Origin: Oceanospirillum sediminis
GTDB taxonomy: Bacteria > Pseudomonadota > Gammaproteobacteria > Pseudomonadales > Halomonadaceae
Direction of reading: 5' to 3'
DNA length: 64,000 nt
NCBI RefSeq assembly: GCF_014164585.1
Contig: NZ_JACJFM010000019.1
Coordinates: 1 to 64,000, forward strand
Every line of letters begins with the position of its first letter. The first letter of the stretch is position 1. Both the position numbers and the translations under genes were made by a program. This document shows, piece by piece, positions 8,051 to 17,381 of the stretch. The notes under the pieces are model-generated. The model was given only the letters and a program-made list of their open reading frames with translations, searched no databases and was not told the origin of the DNA.

Positions 8051-9037
8051 TCAGAGCGCTTTTTTAATCTTTTCTGCAACGTCAGCCGGAACCCAGTTTG
8101 TCCAGATCGCTTCATATTCGCTCAGGAAATGAAAAGCGGCGTATTCGCCATCAGCCTGATTATCTTCAATCCAGGCCAGTAACTCATTCATCTGGCTATT
8201 ATTAACGGAACGTTTACTCAGATAATCAAAGGCTTCCGGAGATTTCTGTTTCAAAGACGCTGTAGTGACTGTCCAGACCGGCGCAACCGGGAACATCGTC
8301 ACACGTGGGTTCTGACAGTCTTTCTGAGTCAGGCAGTTGATGTAGTGGTCTTTATCCACACCAGAGCCAAAATCAACTTTCACCATAGGATAGCGTCCCA
8401 TGATCGCTGTTGGAGACCAGTAATAGCCAAACCAGGGCGCTTTTCTCTCATAAGCACGAGCAATGGCGCCGGACAATCCGGCACTGGAACCCGGATCAAC
8501 CAGGGTGAAACCCGCATCAGAAAGATTCATAGCATGGAACAGGTTCTCTGAGGAGATCTGACAGGCCCAGCCTGCAGGACAACCCATAAACATGGACTTT
8601 TCAGGGTCTTCCGGGTGTTTAAACAGAGCCGCGTGTTTTTTCACTCCTTCAATGGTACTTAGTTCCGGGTATTGTTCCACCATGTATTCAGGTACCCAGA
8701 AACCTTCCTCTCCGCCATCAGACAAAGACTGTCCTGCATATGCCAGCTTGCCATCTTTTACTGCATTATCCATCAGTTCTTTGACGGCATTGGTCCACAT
8801 TTCAGGGGCTATATCCGGCTGACCTTTTTCAACCATAGACGTACTGGTGGGTACAGTATCACCCGGAACCAGAGAAGCTTCACAGCCGTAACCTTCTTCC
8901 AGAATAAATTTGTCAACGTTGGCCAATAATGATGCGGACATCCAGTTCATATCTGCAATAGACACTTCACCGCACTCTGCCTGAGCATAAGAAGTGATAA
9001 AGCATGACATTGCGAGAGTCAGTATTGTTTTTTTCAT
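8051..9037 (-). CDS. proX: Glycine betaine-type periplasmic binding protein (ProX/OpuAC)
   Basis: A 328-residue periplasmic binding protein with a clean signal peptide (cleavage after AQA, residue 20). It belongs to the OpuAC fold: several Trp residues positioned to form the aromatic cage for quaternary ammonium groups are present (PEMW, GFW, PAGWACQ, PWFGYYW). The context (ATPase with CBS domains and ProW permease) supports a betaine or choline-type ligand; which one cannot be told. A stretch of 447 bp lies upstream and must hold its promoter. Regulation by osmolarity is expected from homologues but not visible. Confidence 0.88.
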   Translation of the reverse strand: MKKTILTLAMSCFITSYAQAECGEVSIADMNWMSASLLANVDKFILEEGYGCEASLVPGDTVPTSTSMVEKGQPDIAPEMWTNAVKELMDNAVKDGKLAYAGQSLSDGGEEGFWVPEYMVEQYPELSTIEGVKKHAALFKHPEDPEKSMFMGCPAGWACQISSENLFHAMNLSDAGFTLVDPGSSAGLSGAIARAYERKAPWFGYYWSPTAIMGRYPMVKVDFGSGVDKDHYINCLTQKDCQNPRVTMFPVAPVWTVTTASLKQKSPEAFDYLSKRSVNNSQMNELLAWIEDNQADGEYAAFHFLSEYEAIWTNWVPADVAEKIKKAL

Positions 9038-9484
9038 ATTAAGGTTTCCTGAAGCTAAGTCTGACGATTTATAAGATTTATTTTAGAAAACAAAGTATAT
9101 GTTCTGCTGCTTTTATAATATTTAACTACAGCATTTTCTGCTTTTATGGCAGTTCTTTCTGCCAACCGGGTAAAATTATTATATGTAATTGTATAGTGCT
9201 GTAAATATTCTGGTATTATGTGGAATTCTGCAGACTACAATATCCTGCTATATTTTCTGATGTGTCTCTGTGTAATCAGGTGGTGATCTCCCGTGAGTCC
9301 GGTGTTATGGAGCAAGCCATAAACTATGACTGATGGGTCGTAATAAAATGTGCCTTGTTTGAGCTGGCGCAGGATTATGTCCGGGATTGGCGTAACCGGT
9401 ACGGGGAAACGCTATACTATCGTCAGTAAGAAGGATATTTAAGCACGGGCTTTATTTTTGACTTGCCATAATCAAGGTGCATGT
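9038..9484. other. Long intergenic region, divergent promoters
   Basis: 447 bp between proX (minus) and the cytochrome gene (plus). The left 200 bp are very A/T rich and should carry the proX promoter. Bases 9346-9429 hold a short open frame (TTG start, ending in TAA at 9427) with a protein-like composition but no ribosome site; it is too short to call. An AAGGTG ribosome site (9473-9478) precedes the cytochrome gene. Confidence 0.4.
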
Positions 9485-9835
9485 ATGAATACTTTCAGAG
9501 TGGCTCGTTTGTATTTCTGCTGTGTTTCTATTCTGACGGCGTTTGTGTTGTTAGCCGGGTGTAGCCAGAAACCGGATGCAACTGCCTCCGGGGAAGAGTT
9601 GTTTAATTATTATTGTGCAAAGTGCCATCAGAAGTCGGGTACAGGTAAATTATTGCAGCGCATTCCGGCTAATAGCCTGACAACAATGTCGAAACCGGAT
9701 GTGGTTAACCTGATCAGAAAAGGCAGTCCGGCGAAGCCCCATATGCCAGTTATTGAGCAGGTGGATTATGCGCAAGCCAGAAAAATTGTTGATTATTTAT
9801 GGGTACTCAGGGCAGAGAATCGGGAAAAGCAGTAA
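9485..9835 (+). CDS. Cytochrome c lipoprotein
   Basis: A 116-residue exported monohaem cytochrome c. A lipobox LLAGC (Cys at about 26) indicates lipid anchoring on the periplasmic side. The haem motif CAKCH lies at about 44-48 and the likely axial methionine is in the KPHMPVIE segment (about 86). This is a short class I fold of the kind used for small electron carriers. An upstream frame start at 9458 is rejected because the ATG at 9485 has the AAGGTG ribosome site and gives a normal signal peptide. It stands alone; the redox partner is unknown. Confidence 0.85.
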   Translation: MNTFRVARLYFCCVSILTAFVLLAGCSQKPDATASGEELFNYYCAKCHQKSGTGKLLQRIPANSLTTMSKPDVVNLIRKGSPAKPHMPVIEQVDYAQARKIVDYLWVLRAENREKQ

Positions 9836-9925
9836 TGATCTCATTCTGAGAGGCGTTAACCAAAGATAGTGGTGATCGGGTTTCGGATAAAACATAAGAT
9901 GTGGCAGAGTGCTCTTCTGATCTGA

Positions 9926-9958
9926 ACAAGCCTTCAATGCCCTGAATTGAAGGCTTGT
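9926..9958 (+). terminator. Hairpin after the cytochrome gene
   Basis: A 13-bp perfect stem (ACAAGCCTTCAAT / ATTGAAGGCTTGT) with a 7-base loop, 90 bp past the cytochrome stop. T-run is weak, but the stem is strong. Confidence 0.6.
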
Positions 9959-10034
9959 GTGATTTCAGACATACGAAGTAAGGACTGGCTGTGGTACTGT
10001 TGCGCCTTCATTTGATACTGATGACCCGATCTTT

Positions 10035-11309
10035 ATGGTTGTAGAACAGATTGCCTGCCATTGCTGTGACCTGGTAATGGAATTACCGGAACCTGACGCT
10101 GGTAGTCGGGCGCACTGTCCGCGTTGTGGGCATCTTGTGATGTACTCCACAAAAAATGGTTACCAGAAGGCGGCTGTGTTTGCCGTATGTGGTCTCTGGT
10201 TTCTGCTTTTGTCACTCCCTTTTCCTTTTCTGGCGTTTCAATCTCAGGGGCGTGAACAACAGGTTTCTCTGATTCAGAGCGGTGCTGATCTGATTCATCT
10301 GGGCTTTCCGGAGCTGGCCCTGTTATTATTTCTGTTTATCCTTTTTATTCCTGCGTTGTTGCTGGGAACTTACCTGGTTGTTCTGTTGCCGCTCGGCAGA
10401 GGTTTTGTCGGGCGATGGATGTATCCTGTTGTTCGTTTTCTGTTTTCCCTGCACCCATGGGGGATGGCCGAAGTATTTCTGATCGGTGTGCTGGTCAGCC
10501 TGGTTAAAATTGCCGGTATGGCTGATCTGGTGATCGGTTTGTCATTCTGGGCTTATGTGCTTTTTTCGATTTTTCTGATCCTGACGATTACTTCAGTGCA
10601 TCAACAGCAGCTCTGGATGGAGCTGGATCGCACATCAGGTATTTGTCGTATTCCGGTAAAAGCCAGTGCAGGCAGTGCGCTGGCTCAGGGGCTGCAAAGT
10701 TGCCATCATTGTGGCTTATTGCACTCTGTCCACGATCACCACTGCCGCAGATGTCAGGGGCGGTTGCATCCCAGAGTACGTTCTGGTCTGCAAAAGACCT
10801 GGGCTTATCTGCTAACGGCCTGTGTACTCTATCTGCCTGCGAATCTTTATCCTATTATGCATACCCGGTTATTTGGCAGTGATGACCCGAGTACTATTCT
10901 TGGCGGTGTAGTCGCGCTCTGGCAACATGGCTCTTATCCGATTGCTATTGTGGTATTTGTAGCCAGCATCGTTATTCCTGTTGCCAAAATGATGGCGATT
11001 ATCTGGTTGTTACTGGGTGTCCATCTGGGATACCCGCACCAGCCAGAGGTCCGGACCCGTATGTATCGACTGACCGAGTTTATTGGTCGTTGGTCAATGA
11101 TTGATGTGTTTGTGGTCGCAGTACTGGTTGCTCTGGTACAGCTGGGTGGTCTGATCAGTATTCAGCCCGGAATTGCAACGCTGGCCTTTGCCGGAGTGGT
11201 GGTACTGACGATGTTATCTGCAATGAATTTTGATCCCAGACTGATCTGGGACAGCCTGAGCCAACAGGAGCAACATGCTGTGAACTGTGGACAGGAAAGC
11301 CTTAACTGA
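10035..11309 (+). CDS. pqiA: Intermembrane transport protein PqiA
   Basis: PqiA is the inner membrane partner of the PqiB MCE tunnel that moves lipids across the envelope. The 424 residues hold two tandem PqiA domains, each opened by a Cys-rich zinc ribbon: C8/C11 with C28/C31 (CHCC ... CPRC) and a second pair CHHC ... CRRC near 215-235. Each domain carries about four transmembrane helices. No strong ribosome site precedes ATG 10035, but there is no other start in frame after the upstream stop. First gene of pqiABC; pqiB starts 24 bases after. Confidence 0.93.
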   Translation: MVVEQIACHCCDLVMELPEPDAGSRAHCPRCGHLVMYSTKNGYQKAAVFAVCGLWFLLLSLPFPFLAFQSQGREQQVSLIQSGADLIHLGFPELALLLFLFILFIPALLLGTYLVVLLPLGRGFVGRWMYPVVRFLFSLHPWGMAEVFLIGVLVSLVKIAGMADLVIGLSFWAYVLFSIFLILTITSVHQQQLWMELDRTSGICRIPVKASAGSALAQGLQSCHHCGLLHSVHDHHCRRCQGRLHPRVRSGLQKTWAYLLTACVLYLPANLYPIMHTRLFGSDDPSTILGGVVALWQHGSYPIAIVVFVASIVIPVAKMMAIIWLLLGVHLGYPHQPEVRTRMYRLTEFIGRWSMIDVFVVAVLVALVQLGGLISIQPGIATLAFAGVVVLTMLSAMNFDPRLIWDSLSQQEQHAVNCGQESLN

Positions 11310-11333
11310 TCTTCTGGAAGAAGCTGACCCGGT

Positions 11334-13067
11334 ATGTCAAAAACAGATTCAGAACAATCCGGTTTATCGCCTGATTCAGGCAACGGAAACAATATTCCCC
11401 ATATACCTGTGATAAGCCGCAAACGCTCTGTCTCGGCTATCTGGCTGTTGCCATTGATCGCTCTGGCAATCAGTGGCTGGATGGCCTGGCAGGACTGGGC
11501 TAATCGTGGCAGCCTGATCAGCATCAGCTTTATGACCGCTGACGGTATTGATGTAGGAAAAACCCGAATCCGGGTACGCAGTGTTGATGTGGGCAAGGTG
11601 GAATCAGTCTCTCTGATGGATGGCGATCAGGGCGTTATTGTTTATGCCCGGATCGAGCCCGAGGCTGCTGAGTTATTACACGAGGATACCCGTTTCTGGG
11701 TGGTGCGTCCCCGCATCGGTGCGAGTGGCATCAGTGGACTGAATACCCTGTTGTCCGGAGCTTATATTGAGATGAAGCCGGGTAATCTTGGACAGGGGCT
11801 GGATGAATACACCGGATTAGAAGAGCCTCCGGTGAACTCTGTGCTGGAACCCGGACTCAGGGTGCGCTTGTTCAGTAATGAAGCCCATTCGCTGAATGTT
11901 GGAGATCAGGTGTTGTTCCGGGGCTTTCCTGTGGGTCAGATTGAATGGATTCAGTTTGAGCCTGAATCGGTTGAAGCGATTTACGGCGTCTTCATTCGCA
12001 GACCCTATGATCAGCTGGTGACTTCTGATAGTCGTTTCTGGAATGTCAGTGGTGTACATTTCAACCTGTCGGCAGAAGGGGTCAATATTCAGACGGGTTC
12101 TCTGGATACGATGATCTCTGGTGGCATTACGTTTGATACCCTGGATCCGGATAAAGAAGGAAAGGGAAAAATAGCTGAAAATGGTGATCGTTTCAGGCTG
12201 CACCCGGATTTTAAAAGTGTACGTGAGCGGCCCTATAACTACTCAATGGAGTACCTGTTGCTGTTTGAACAGTCAGTTCGTGGTCTGGTGAAAGGGGCCC
12301 CGGTGGAGTTTCGTGGCGTTCGTATAGGCACCGTTGACCGTATTCTCTTCCAGCTGGCAGAGGATGAAAAACAGGGTGATCCCAGAGTGCCGGTAGTTAT
12401 TAAATTAGAACCAGGGCGTCTTGGCATGCCGGATGATGAAGCTTCTTTGCCTCATGTAAGAAGACAACTGGTGTACTGGATCTCTCGGGGGCTCAGGGCC
12501 AGCCTGAAACAGGCCAGCCTGATAACCGGTAGTTTGTATGTGGACATGGATCTTTATCCTGATGCGCCTGTAGCCACGGTTGTACAGAGTAAGGGGTACA
12601 ATATTATTCCGAGTGTTTCAGGTGGTTTTGCTCAGATCGAGACCAAACTATTGTCAGTGCTGACTAAAATTGAGCAACTTCAGATTGAGCCTCTGCTATC
12701 TCAGGCCGGACAGACTCTGACGCAGGCAGAACGAGCCATGACCCAGGCCAGGCAAACCCTGGTCACAGGAGAGCAGGCAATCAGTCAATTAAATGAGACG
12801 CTGGCTAAGTTTGATAAGCTGGCGGATAACCCGGATACCCAGGCGTTACCTGCTGAGATAAAAAACCTGCTGCAGGAACTGCGCCTTACTGTAAGGGGGT
12901 TATCTCCTGATAGTCGGTTATACACAGAAGTGAACCGGACCATGCATACCCTGCAGCAAACCATGCTGAAGCTGCAGCCAGTGCTGGAAACACTGAATAA
13001 GAAATCCAATGCACTGGTTTTTGAAGCGCCGAAAGGGCCGGATATTATTCCAGGAGGTCAACCATGA
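11334..13067 (+). CDS. pqiB: Intermembrane transport protein PqiB (MCE protein)
   Basis: 577 residues, close to E. coli PqiB (546). One N-terminal transmembrane helix (about 35-52), three MCE domains (about 60-150, 170-265, 295-400) and a C-terminal helical region with heptad-like Gln/Leu/Ala repeats (about 430-550) that forms the periplasmic needle in homologues. The hexameric stack makes a hydrophobic channel between inner and outer membranes. Its stop overlaps the ATG of pqiC by 4 bases. Confidence 0.93.
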   Translation: MSKTDSEQSGLSPDSGNGNNIPHIPVISRKRSVSAIWLLPLIALAISGWMAWQDWANRGSLISISFMTADGIDVGKTRIRVRSVDVGKVESVSLMDGDQGVIVYARIEPEAAELLHEDTRFWVVRPRIGASGISGLNTLLSGAYIEMKPGNLGQGLDEYTGLEEPPVNSVLEPGLRVRLFSNEAHSLNVGDQVLFRGFPVGQIEWIQFEPESVEAIYGVFIRRPYDQLVTSDSRFWNVSGVHFNLSAEGVNIQTGSLDTMISGGITFDTLDPDKEGKGKIAENGDRFRLHPDFKSVRERPYNYSMEYLLLFEQSVRGLVKGAPVEFRGVRIGTVDRILFQLAEDEKQGDPRVPVVIKLEPGRLGMPDDEASLPHVRRQLVYWISRGLRASLKQASLITGSLYVDMDLYPDAPVATVVQSKGYNIIPSVSGGFAQIETKLLSVLTKIEQLQIEPLLSQAGQTLTQAERAMTQARQTLVTGEQAISQLNETLAKFDKLADNPDTQALPAEIKNLLQELRLTVRGLSPDSRLYTEVNRTMHTLQQTMLKLQPVLETLNKKSNALVFEAPKGPDIIPGGQP

Positions 13068-13642
13068 GTCATCTTATTTCCCGGTGCTTTGCCGGTATTG
13101 TGGTTCTTTTACTGACAGCCTGTGCCACAGAGCCAATGCCTGAAACTCACTATTACCTGTTGGAAAGCAACCCGTCAACGGTAGCTAAAAGTGATATCCG
13201 TGCGGTAATAGGGGTTAGTGAAGTAACCGCCGCCACTTATATCAATAACTCAGGTATTGCGATTCGTACCGGAGACAATCGGATTAAACTGGCAAACTAC
13301 CATCTGTGGGCGGAACAACCGGATTATGCCATTACCCGGGTGCTGTTCAGCGAGTTGAATTATCGCCTGCCTGATTTCAGAGTTGAAAACAGTTTTAATC
13401 ATCGCAGTTCAGACTGGAATTATGTGATCAGCACTCAGGTCGACCAGTTTCATGGTACGGAAGATGGGCAGGCTGTACTGACCGGTTACTGGCAACTGAA
13501 AGATCAGCACGGCGTACTGAGCAGTCATCGTTTCAGTCTGCAGACAGAACTTGAACTGCCGGGCTATGACGCTCTGATCGCTGCTTTGCGACAGTTGCTG
13601 ACACGGTTAGCAGAACAACAGGTGGCTGAGATTCGCTCGTAA
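13064..13642 (+). CDS. pqiC: PqiC, outer membrane lipoprotein of the Pqi complex
   Basis: A 192-residue lipoprotein (lipobox LLTAC, Cys at about 22) of the ABC-type transport auxiliary family (DUF330). In E. coli PqiC sits in the outer membrane and caps the PqiB needle. The overlap ATGA with pqiB shows coupled translation. It converges with the TauE-type gene with only 3 bases between stops. Confidence 0.9.
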   Translation: MSHLISRCFAGIVVLLLTACATEPMPETHYYLLESNPSTVAKSDIRAVIGVSEVTAATYINNSGIAIRTGDNRIKLANYHLWAEQPDYAITRVLFSELNYRLPDFRVENSFNHRSSDWNYVISTQVDQFHGTEDGQAVLTGYWQLKDQHGVLSSHRFSLQTELELPGYDALIAALRQLLTRLAEQQVAEIRS

Positions 13643-13645
13643 AAA

Positions 13646-14374
13646 TCAGGCGAAAGAAGACCATAAGCCTTTTAACAGAATGCCGGTGGCGGCCAGAGTA
13701 CACAAGCCGATAATAAGAGGCTTTACGTTGGTTCCGGGAAACTGCCGGCTGACAAAACCTGCCAGTTTATACCCCAGAAACACACCCGGCAGCAGCGGCA
13801 GGGTCAGCATAAAAGTCTGCCAGCTGAAGTAGTTATTGATGGCCAGCATGATCAGTGAAACCGGTGTCGTTATCAGGAAAAACAGGGCCAGATCATTTCG
13901 GGTCGTTAGCCTGTCGGATTGCTGGTAAGCCATTGCCATCGGAGGACCTCCTACTGACGTGGCGGTACCCAGAAGCCCGGAAAAAAAGCCTGCAATACTA
14001 AGAACTCCGGATGAGGGGGCAAGATTAACCCGGCTACGGGTTACCTGAATTGCCAGTAACAGGGATAACCCGAACAGAATGCTGACCAGATTCTGAGGCA
14101 GACTGGCCAGTAATAAAGCACCGCACCAGGCTCCAGGAATACGTGCCAGGCAAGCAGGCAGAATACGTTGCCAGTTCATCTGTTGATAATTACGCAATAC
14201 GACCAGAGCAGATAATACAAAACCCAGCAGCAGTATCGGGCCTGGAACGTAATCCGGTGAGATAAAGTACAGCAAAGGCGCTGATAGCAGGCCAAACCCC
14301 AGACCAATCCAGGCTTGTACTCCTATCCCCAGGGTGACGATGATAATCGCCAGAATATCAATTGATTCGGTCAC
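13646..14374 (-). CDS. TauE/SafE-family (DUF81) membrane transporter
   Basis: A 242-residue polytopic protein with about seven to eight transmembrane segments and the conserved Gly-rich family motifs (GVQAWIGLGFGLLSAP near the N-terminus, FFSGLLGTATSVGGPPMA near 130). Family members export sulfite, sulfoacetate or other small organosulfur anions, but most are uncharacterised. It starts with GTG at 14374 behind an AAGGTG ribosome site. No sulfur-metabolism genes are adjacent, so the substrate is open. Confidence 0.8.
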   Translation of the reverse strand: MTESIDILAIIIVTLGIGVQAWIGLGFGLLSAPLLYFISPDYVPGPILLLGFVLSALVVLRNYQQMNWQRILPACLARIPGAWCGALLLASLPQNLVSILFGLSLLLAIQVTRSRVNLAPSSGVLSIAGFFSGLLGTATSVGGPPMAMAYQQSDRLTTRNDLALFFLITTPVSLIMLAINNYFSWQTFMLTLPLLPGVFLGYKLAGFVSRQFPGTNVKPLIIGLCTLAATGILLKGLWSSFA

Positions 14375-14540
14375 ACAGCACCTTAGCGAACAGCAGAAGA
14401 AAAGCCCCGATTATCCCGTTATTCCACTGTTACGTCGTTGTTTACAACAGATGAATGCGAAGAAAGCCGGAGCTGAAGCTAACGACAAATCTCCGAGTGT
14501 TAGCTATCTGTGTCCGAAGTGAACAGTGAATATCATGGGG

Positions 14541-15284
14541 TCAGCCTGCGCCCATGCGGGATTGATCACTGTTTTCTACCAGTACACCGGTTCCGATACT
14601 ATTAATCTCAGCCCACAGATCTTCATCAATTTCGATACCAGAATCGATGCTGTGCTCTTTGTTCTGCTCAACCTGTTGCGCACTTACATACTGAACGTGG
14701 TGGTTGCCCGGAGATTGCTGCAAAGAGGTGGTCAGATCCACACGAGAGCTACAGATGATGGTTAGTGCCTGTTTGTCGTCAGCACCGGCTTTCAGATTAG
14801 TGATCGCTTCTGCGTAGCTCGGATAGCGTTCACCGGCTTTAATCGCAGCGGTATGCTCAGTCACAGATTGACTGCCGTTACGCCAGTAAGCAGCGACACT
14901 GATACCGCGACGACCACAGTCGGTCAGAGCTTTCAGGATAAACTTACGGTTGTGGCAGTTGTGTACCGTGACGGTTGCAATACCGCTTTCCAGCGCTTTC
15001 GCGTGCGCCAGATCGACAGAGGCAGCGATACAGTTCAAGGCACTGCGACCATTACTGTCGATAATGGCTGAGGTGCTGTCTTCGTAAACCACCTTGCTTA
15101 GCGGCTTATCGCGATCTGCCGTGATAAAAGGCAGAGCACGTTTCAGCTCTTCCAGACCATCCAGACCGTGTTTCTCCAGCCACAGAATCATATTGGCGGC
15201 ATCTTCATAGTTGCCGACAAAGTAACCGCTGGCTTCGTAACAGCGACGCAGGGCAGCTTTTAGTTCGTTCATTGAAATTTTCAT
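14541..15284 (-). CDS. DUF3726-type protein of unknown function
   Basis: 247 residues, no signal peptide or membrane segment. I place it in the DUF3726 family from memory of its N-terminal pattern (an RRCYEASG motif and NMILWLEKHGLDGL); no function is known for that family. A Cys/His cluster (HNCHNRKF, about 108-115) lies in the middle. It is second in an operon with a 573-residue unknown, 26 bases downstream of it, and has a good AGGAG ribosome site. The shared LysR-type operator upstream links it to the ALDH/M19/BCCT/RidA genes. Confidence 0.65.
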   Translation of the reverse strand: MKISMNELKAALRRCYEASGYFVGNYEDAANMILWLEKHGLDGLEELKRALPFITADRDKPLSKVVYEDSTSAIIDSNGRSALNCIAASVDLAHAKALESGIATVTVHNCHNRKFILKALTDCGRRGISVAAYWRNGSQSVTEHTAAIKAGERYPSYAEAITNLKAGADDKQALTIICSSRVDLTTSLQQSPGNHHVQYVSAQQVEQNKEHSIDSGIEIDEDLWAEINSIGTGVLVENSDQSRMGAG

Positions 15285-15310
15285 GGTTAACGCTCCTCTA
15301 TGCTGCCTGA

Positions 15311-17032
15311 TTAATGGTTGTTTTCGGTGGTCGGTGCCAGTGGCATAAACCAGTCATCATTGAATGGTTTTCCGATATCTTCTAACAGAGGCGCACCTTG
15401 GAACATGGTATTGCGCACCCACAGTTTGGATTTTGGATCGAATTTGCTCACGCCGAAGAATGCCAGTTTGGCGCGCAGCAGGTGCATCGGCAGAATGTCA
15501 CGATCCAGCAGGTTGGCCTGAATATCGCCATAGATGCAGCGGTTCATGCTCTGAATACGACGTACAATGCCACGCAATTTAGGACGTGCCACCATAAAGC
15601 GAGCGGTGGTGTGCTCCGGGTGCAGTTGGACATATTCGCTCAGCTGGTCGTAACACTTGCGTACCGCATAACCTACGCCCAGTGCCATCTGCTTCTCTTT
15701 ACCATGGTCACAAGCGGAGTGACCCAGACGGGGTTCCATCTTCTCTTCTGAACGGTACCAGAAGATTTCACGGGAGCCTTCAGCTCCAAAATCGATATCC
15801 AGTGCCCAGCGGTAGCGATCTTCGATCACGGCTTTCAGCGCCTGAACCGGCATCAGAGGGTCAAGATCCAGAAACTCTTCTGCAGCCTGGTAATCATCCA
15901 GGTCTTCGACCAGCTCTGGATACAGTTCCAGCATGATAGAGACCAGCATTTCCTGACCCTGTACCGAGCAGTTGGCTTCGCTCCACTGGATCAGTTCGTT
16001 CCAGTCGCTGAAGTTTTCCTCAACCTGCTGCTGCAGAGCTTTCAGATCATTCAGTACCAGCTGGTTATTGTCAGTCTGCCACGCATCTTCAGTGACGGTT
16101 TGCTCAGTGTGCTGGCTGCAACGGTCAATCAGTTGCTGGAAGCGGATACGGATACGCATATCAATCTGTCCCAGAGCACGCACCCGGGCCAGCGCCAGTT
16201 CACGCATCTCAACCCACTGATTGATCAGGTGTGGGTGATTCACCAGATAAGGTGCCATACCCAGACCAGTGGAGTTTCCGATACCAAAGTAGCGTTTGAT
16301 CTCGTCCTGCATCGGCTGATAGGACTCAGGGGATTTGTGTTTAGCAATATGCTCAGCCTGAGTCAGGCTGAAGTTACGCAGCATTAGACAGACAAACATC
16401 TCTGCGGCAAAAGGACGGGCAAAGTCGGTGTAACGACTTTGTACCTTATCCCAGTCCGCCATACCCAGCTTACCGCTGCCGTATACCGCAGTGGTGCGGT
16501 ACAGGTAGCCCACTTCAGCAATTTTGCTGATATCCGGCTGTTCACCCTGAGCCAGTTGATCCACCACATAGTTAAAGTTACGGGCGCTACGGTTGGCACG
16601 GGACAGTACAAATACGCGGGAATCAACGCGACCGGCTTCCTGTTTAGGTACGTTCTGACGTAGCTTTTCCAGGTAGATATCATCCACTTCACCATCAACC
16701 AGGGCCATGGTCAGATCCCATTTGGTTGCGATGACCCTGTCATTACGCTCTTCGTCAGACAGATAATCGGAGAAGATGACAAAGTTAAATAAGCCGTGAG
16801 GTGCCTGAACCTGATAGATTACGGTGCCGTAGCCTTGCTCATCCAGATCAAAGCGACGGGTTTCGATCTGCCAGCGTTCGCGCATGATGCGACGAACCAG
16901 GGCGCGCATAAAGCTTAAACGGCTCTGGTGCAGCGCACCTAAACGTTCCAGATTCATCACCTGGTCAGCTGGTCGTAAGGCCAGCGCGTTGTCCCCTCTT
17001 AGAGAAGCATTAATGGCGGCTAGGGTTGTCAT
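15311..17032 (-). CDS. Uncharacterised 573-residue soluble protein
   Basis: Not recognised. A large soluble protein with no signal peptide and no transmembrane segment. Its N-terminal half has an Arg-rich helix-like segment (SRLSFMRALVRRIMRERWQIETRRFDL, residues about 38-64, shown here as landmarks R43-R60) and a segment resembling a hydrolase or ligase-free alpha/beta fold; no catalytic motif is recognised. It has an AGAGGA ribosome site and starts an operon with the DUF3726-type gene. A 19-bp motif 156 bp upstream is nearly identical to one before the aldehyde dehydrogenase gene, pointing to control by the LysR regulator between them and to a role in the same pathway. Confidence 0.6.
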   Translation of the reverse strand: MTTLAAINASLRGDNALALRPADQVMNLERLGALHQSRLSFMRALVRRIMRERWQIETRRFDLDEQGYGTVIYQVQAPHGLFNFVIFSDYLSDEERNDRVIATKWDLTMALVDGEVDDIYLEKLRQNVPKQEAGRVDSRVFVLSRANRSARNFNYVVDQLAQGEQPDISKIAEVGYLYRTTAVYGSGKLGMADWDKVQSRYTDFARPFAAEMFVCLMLRNFSLTQAEHIAKHKSPESYQPMQDEIKRYFGIGNSTGLGMAPYLVNHPHLINQWVEMRELALARVRALGQIDMRIRIRFQQLIDRCSQHTEQTVTEDAWQTDNNQLVLNDLKALQQQVEENFSDWNELIQWSEANCSVQGQEMLVSIMLELYPELVEDLDDYQAAEEFLDLDPLMPVQALKAVIEDRYRWALDIDFGAEGSREIFWYRSEEKMEPRLGHSACDHGKEKQMALGVGYAVRKCYDQLSEYVQLHPEHTTARFMVARPKLRGIVRRIQSMNRCIYGDIQANLLDRDILPMHLLRAKLAFFGVSKFDPKSKLWVRNTMFQGAPLLEDIGKPFNDDWFMPLAPTTENNH

Positions 17033-17187
17033 TATTATTGTCCTCTTCTTATGTCTGCCTGCATTGTTTTAATCAGGATTCGCAACAGGATTTTTATCAG
17101 TAATGTTAGCTTGTAAAACGTCGTCAGTTGATGAGCCAATCTTGAGTCAAATCTGCCTGCGCCGACAAATCAGAAGGTTATATCGGG

Positions 17188-17206
17188 TGATAAGTAAAAT
17201 TTATCA
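17188..17206. promoter_or_regulatory. Putative LysR-type operator, left arm
   Basis: The sequence TGATAAGTAAAATTTATCA has 6-bp inverted arms (TGATAA/TTATCA) around 7 bases, with the T-N11-A geometry typical of LysR boxes. It matches the motif at 18431-18449 at 16 of 19 positions and lies upstream of the 573-residue protein gene. Confidence 0.65.
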
Positions 17207-17347
17207 AAACCTTGTCTGTAATTATTTTTACTAAGGTAGGGATGGGCAAAACCCATTGAAAAATGGGGGCTTTTATTCAGTTTAGTGGTTTTAGTGGGAT
17301 AGAGCCCTGAAAAACAGGGTGCTGGAAAAGAGCGACAAAATATTGAT

Positions 17348-17368
17348 GGAGAGCAATAAATGCTCTCC
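17348..17368 (-). terminator. Hairpin after the LysR gene
   Basis: An 8-bp perfect stem (GGAGAGCA / TGCTCTCC) with loop ATAAA lies 14 bases beyond the LysR stop on the minus strand. The following run is only partly T-rich. Confidence 0.5.
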
Positions 17369-17381
17369 TTTGCCCGTGTGT

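Noticed and set aside
9346-9429. Short open frame with protein-like composition ending in TLYYRQ
   Set aside because: Only 27 codons after a stop, no start signal; could be a remnant of an old gene but nothing can be matched.
14334-14522. 62-codon plus-strand ORF overlapping the TauE-type start
   Set aside because: It overlaps the 5' end of the TauE-type gene on the other strand and has no ribosome site or known motif.
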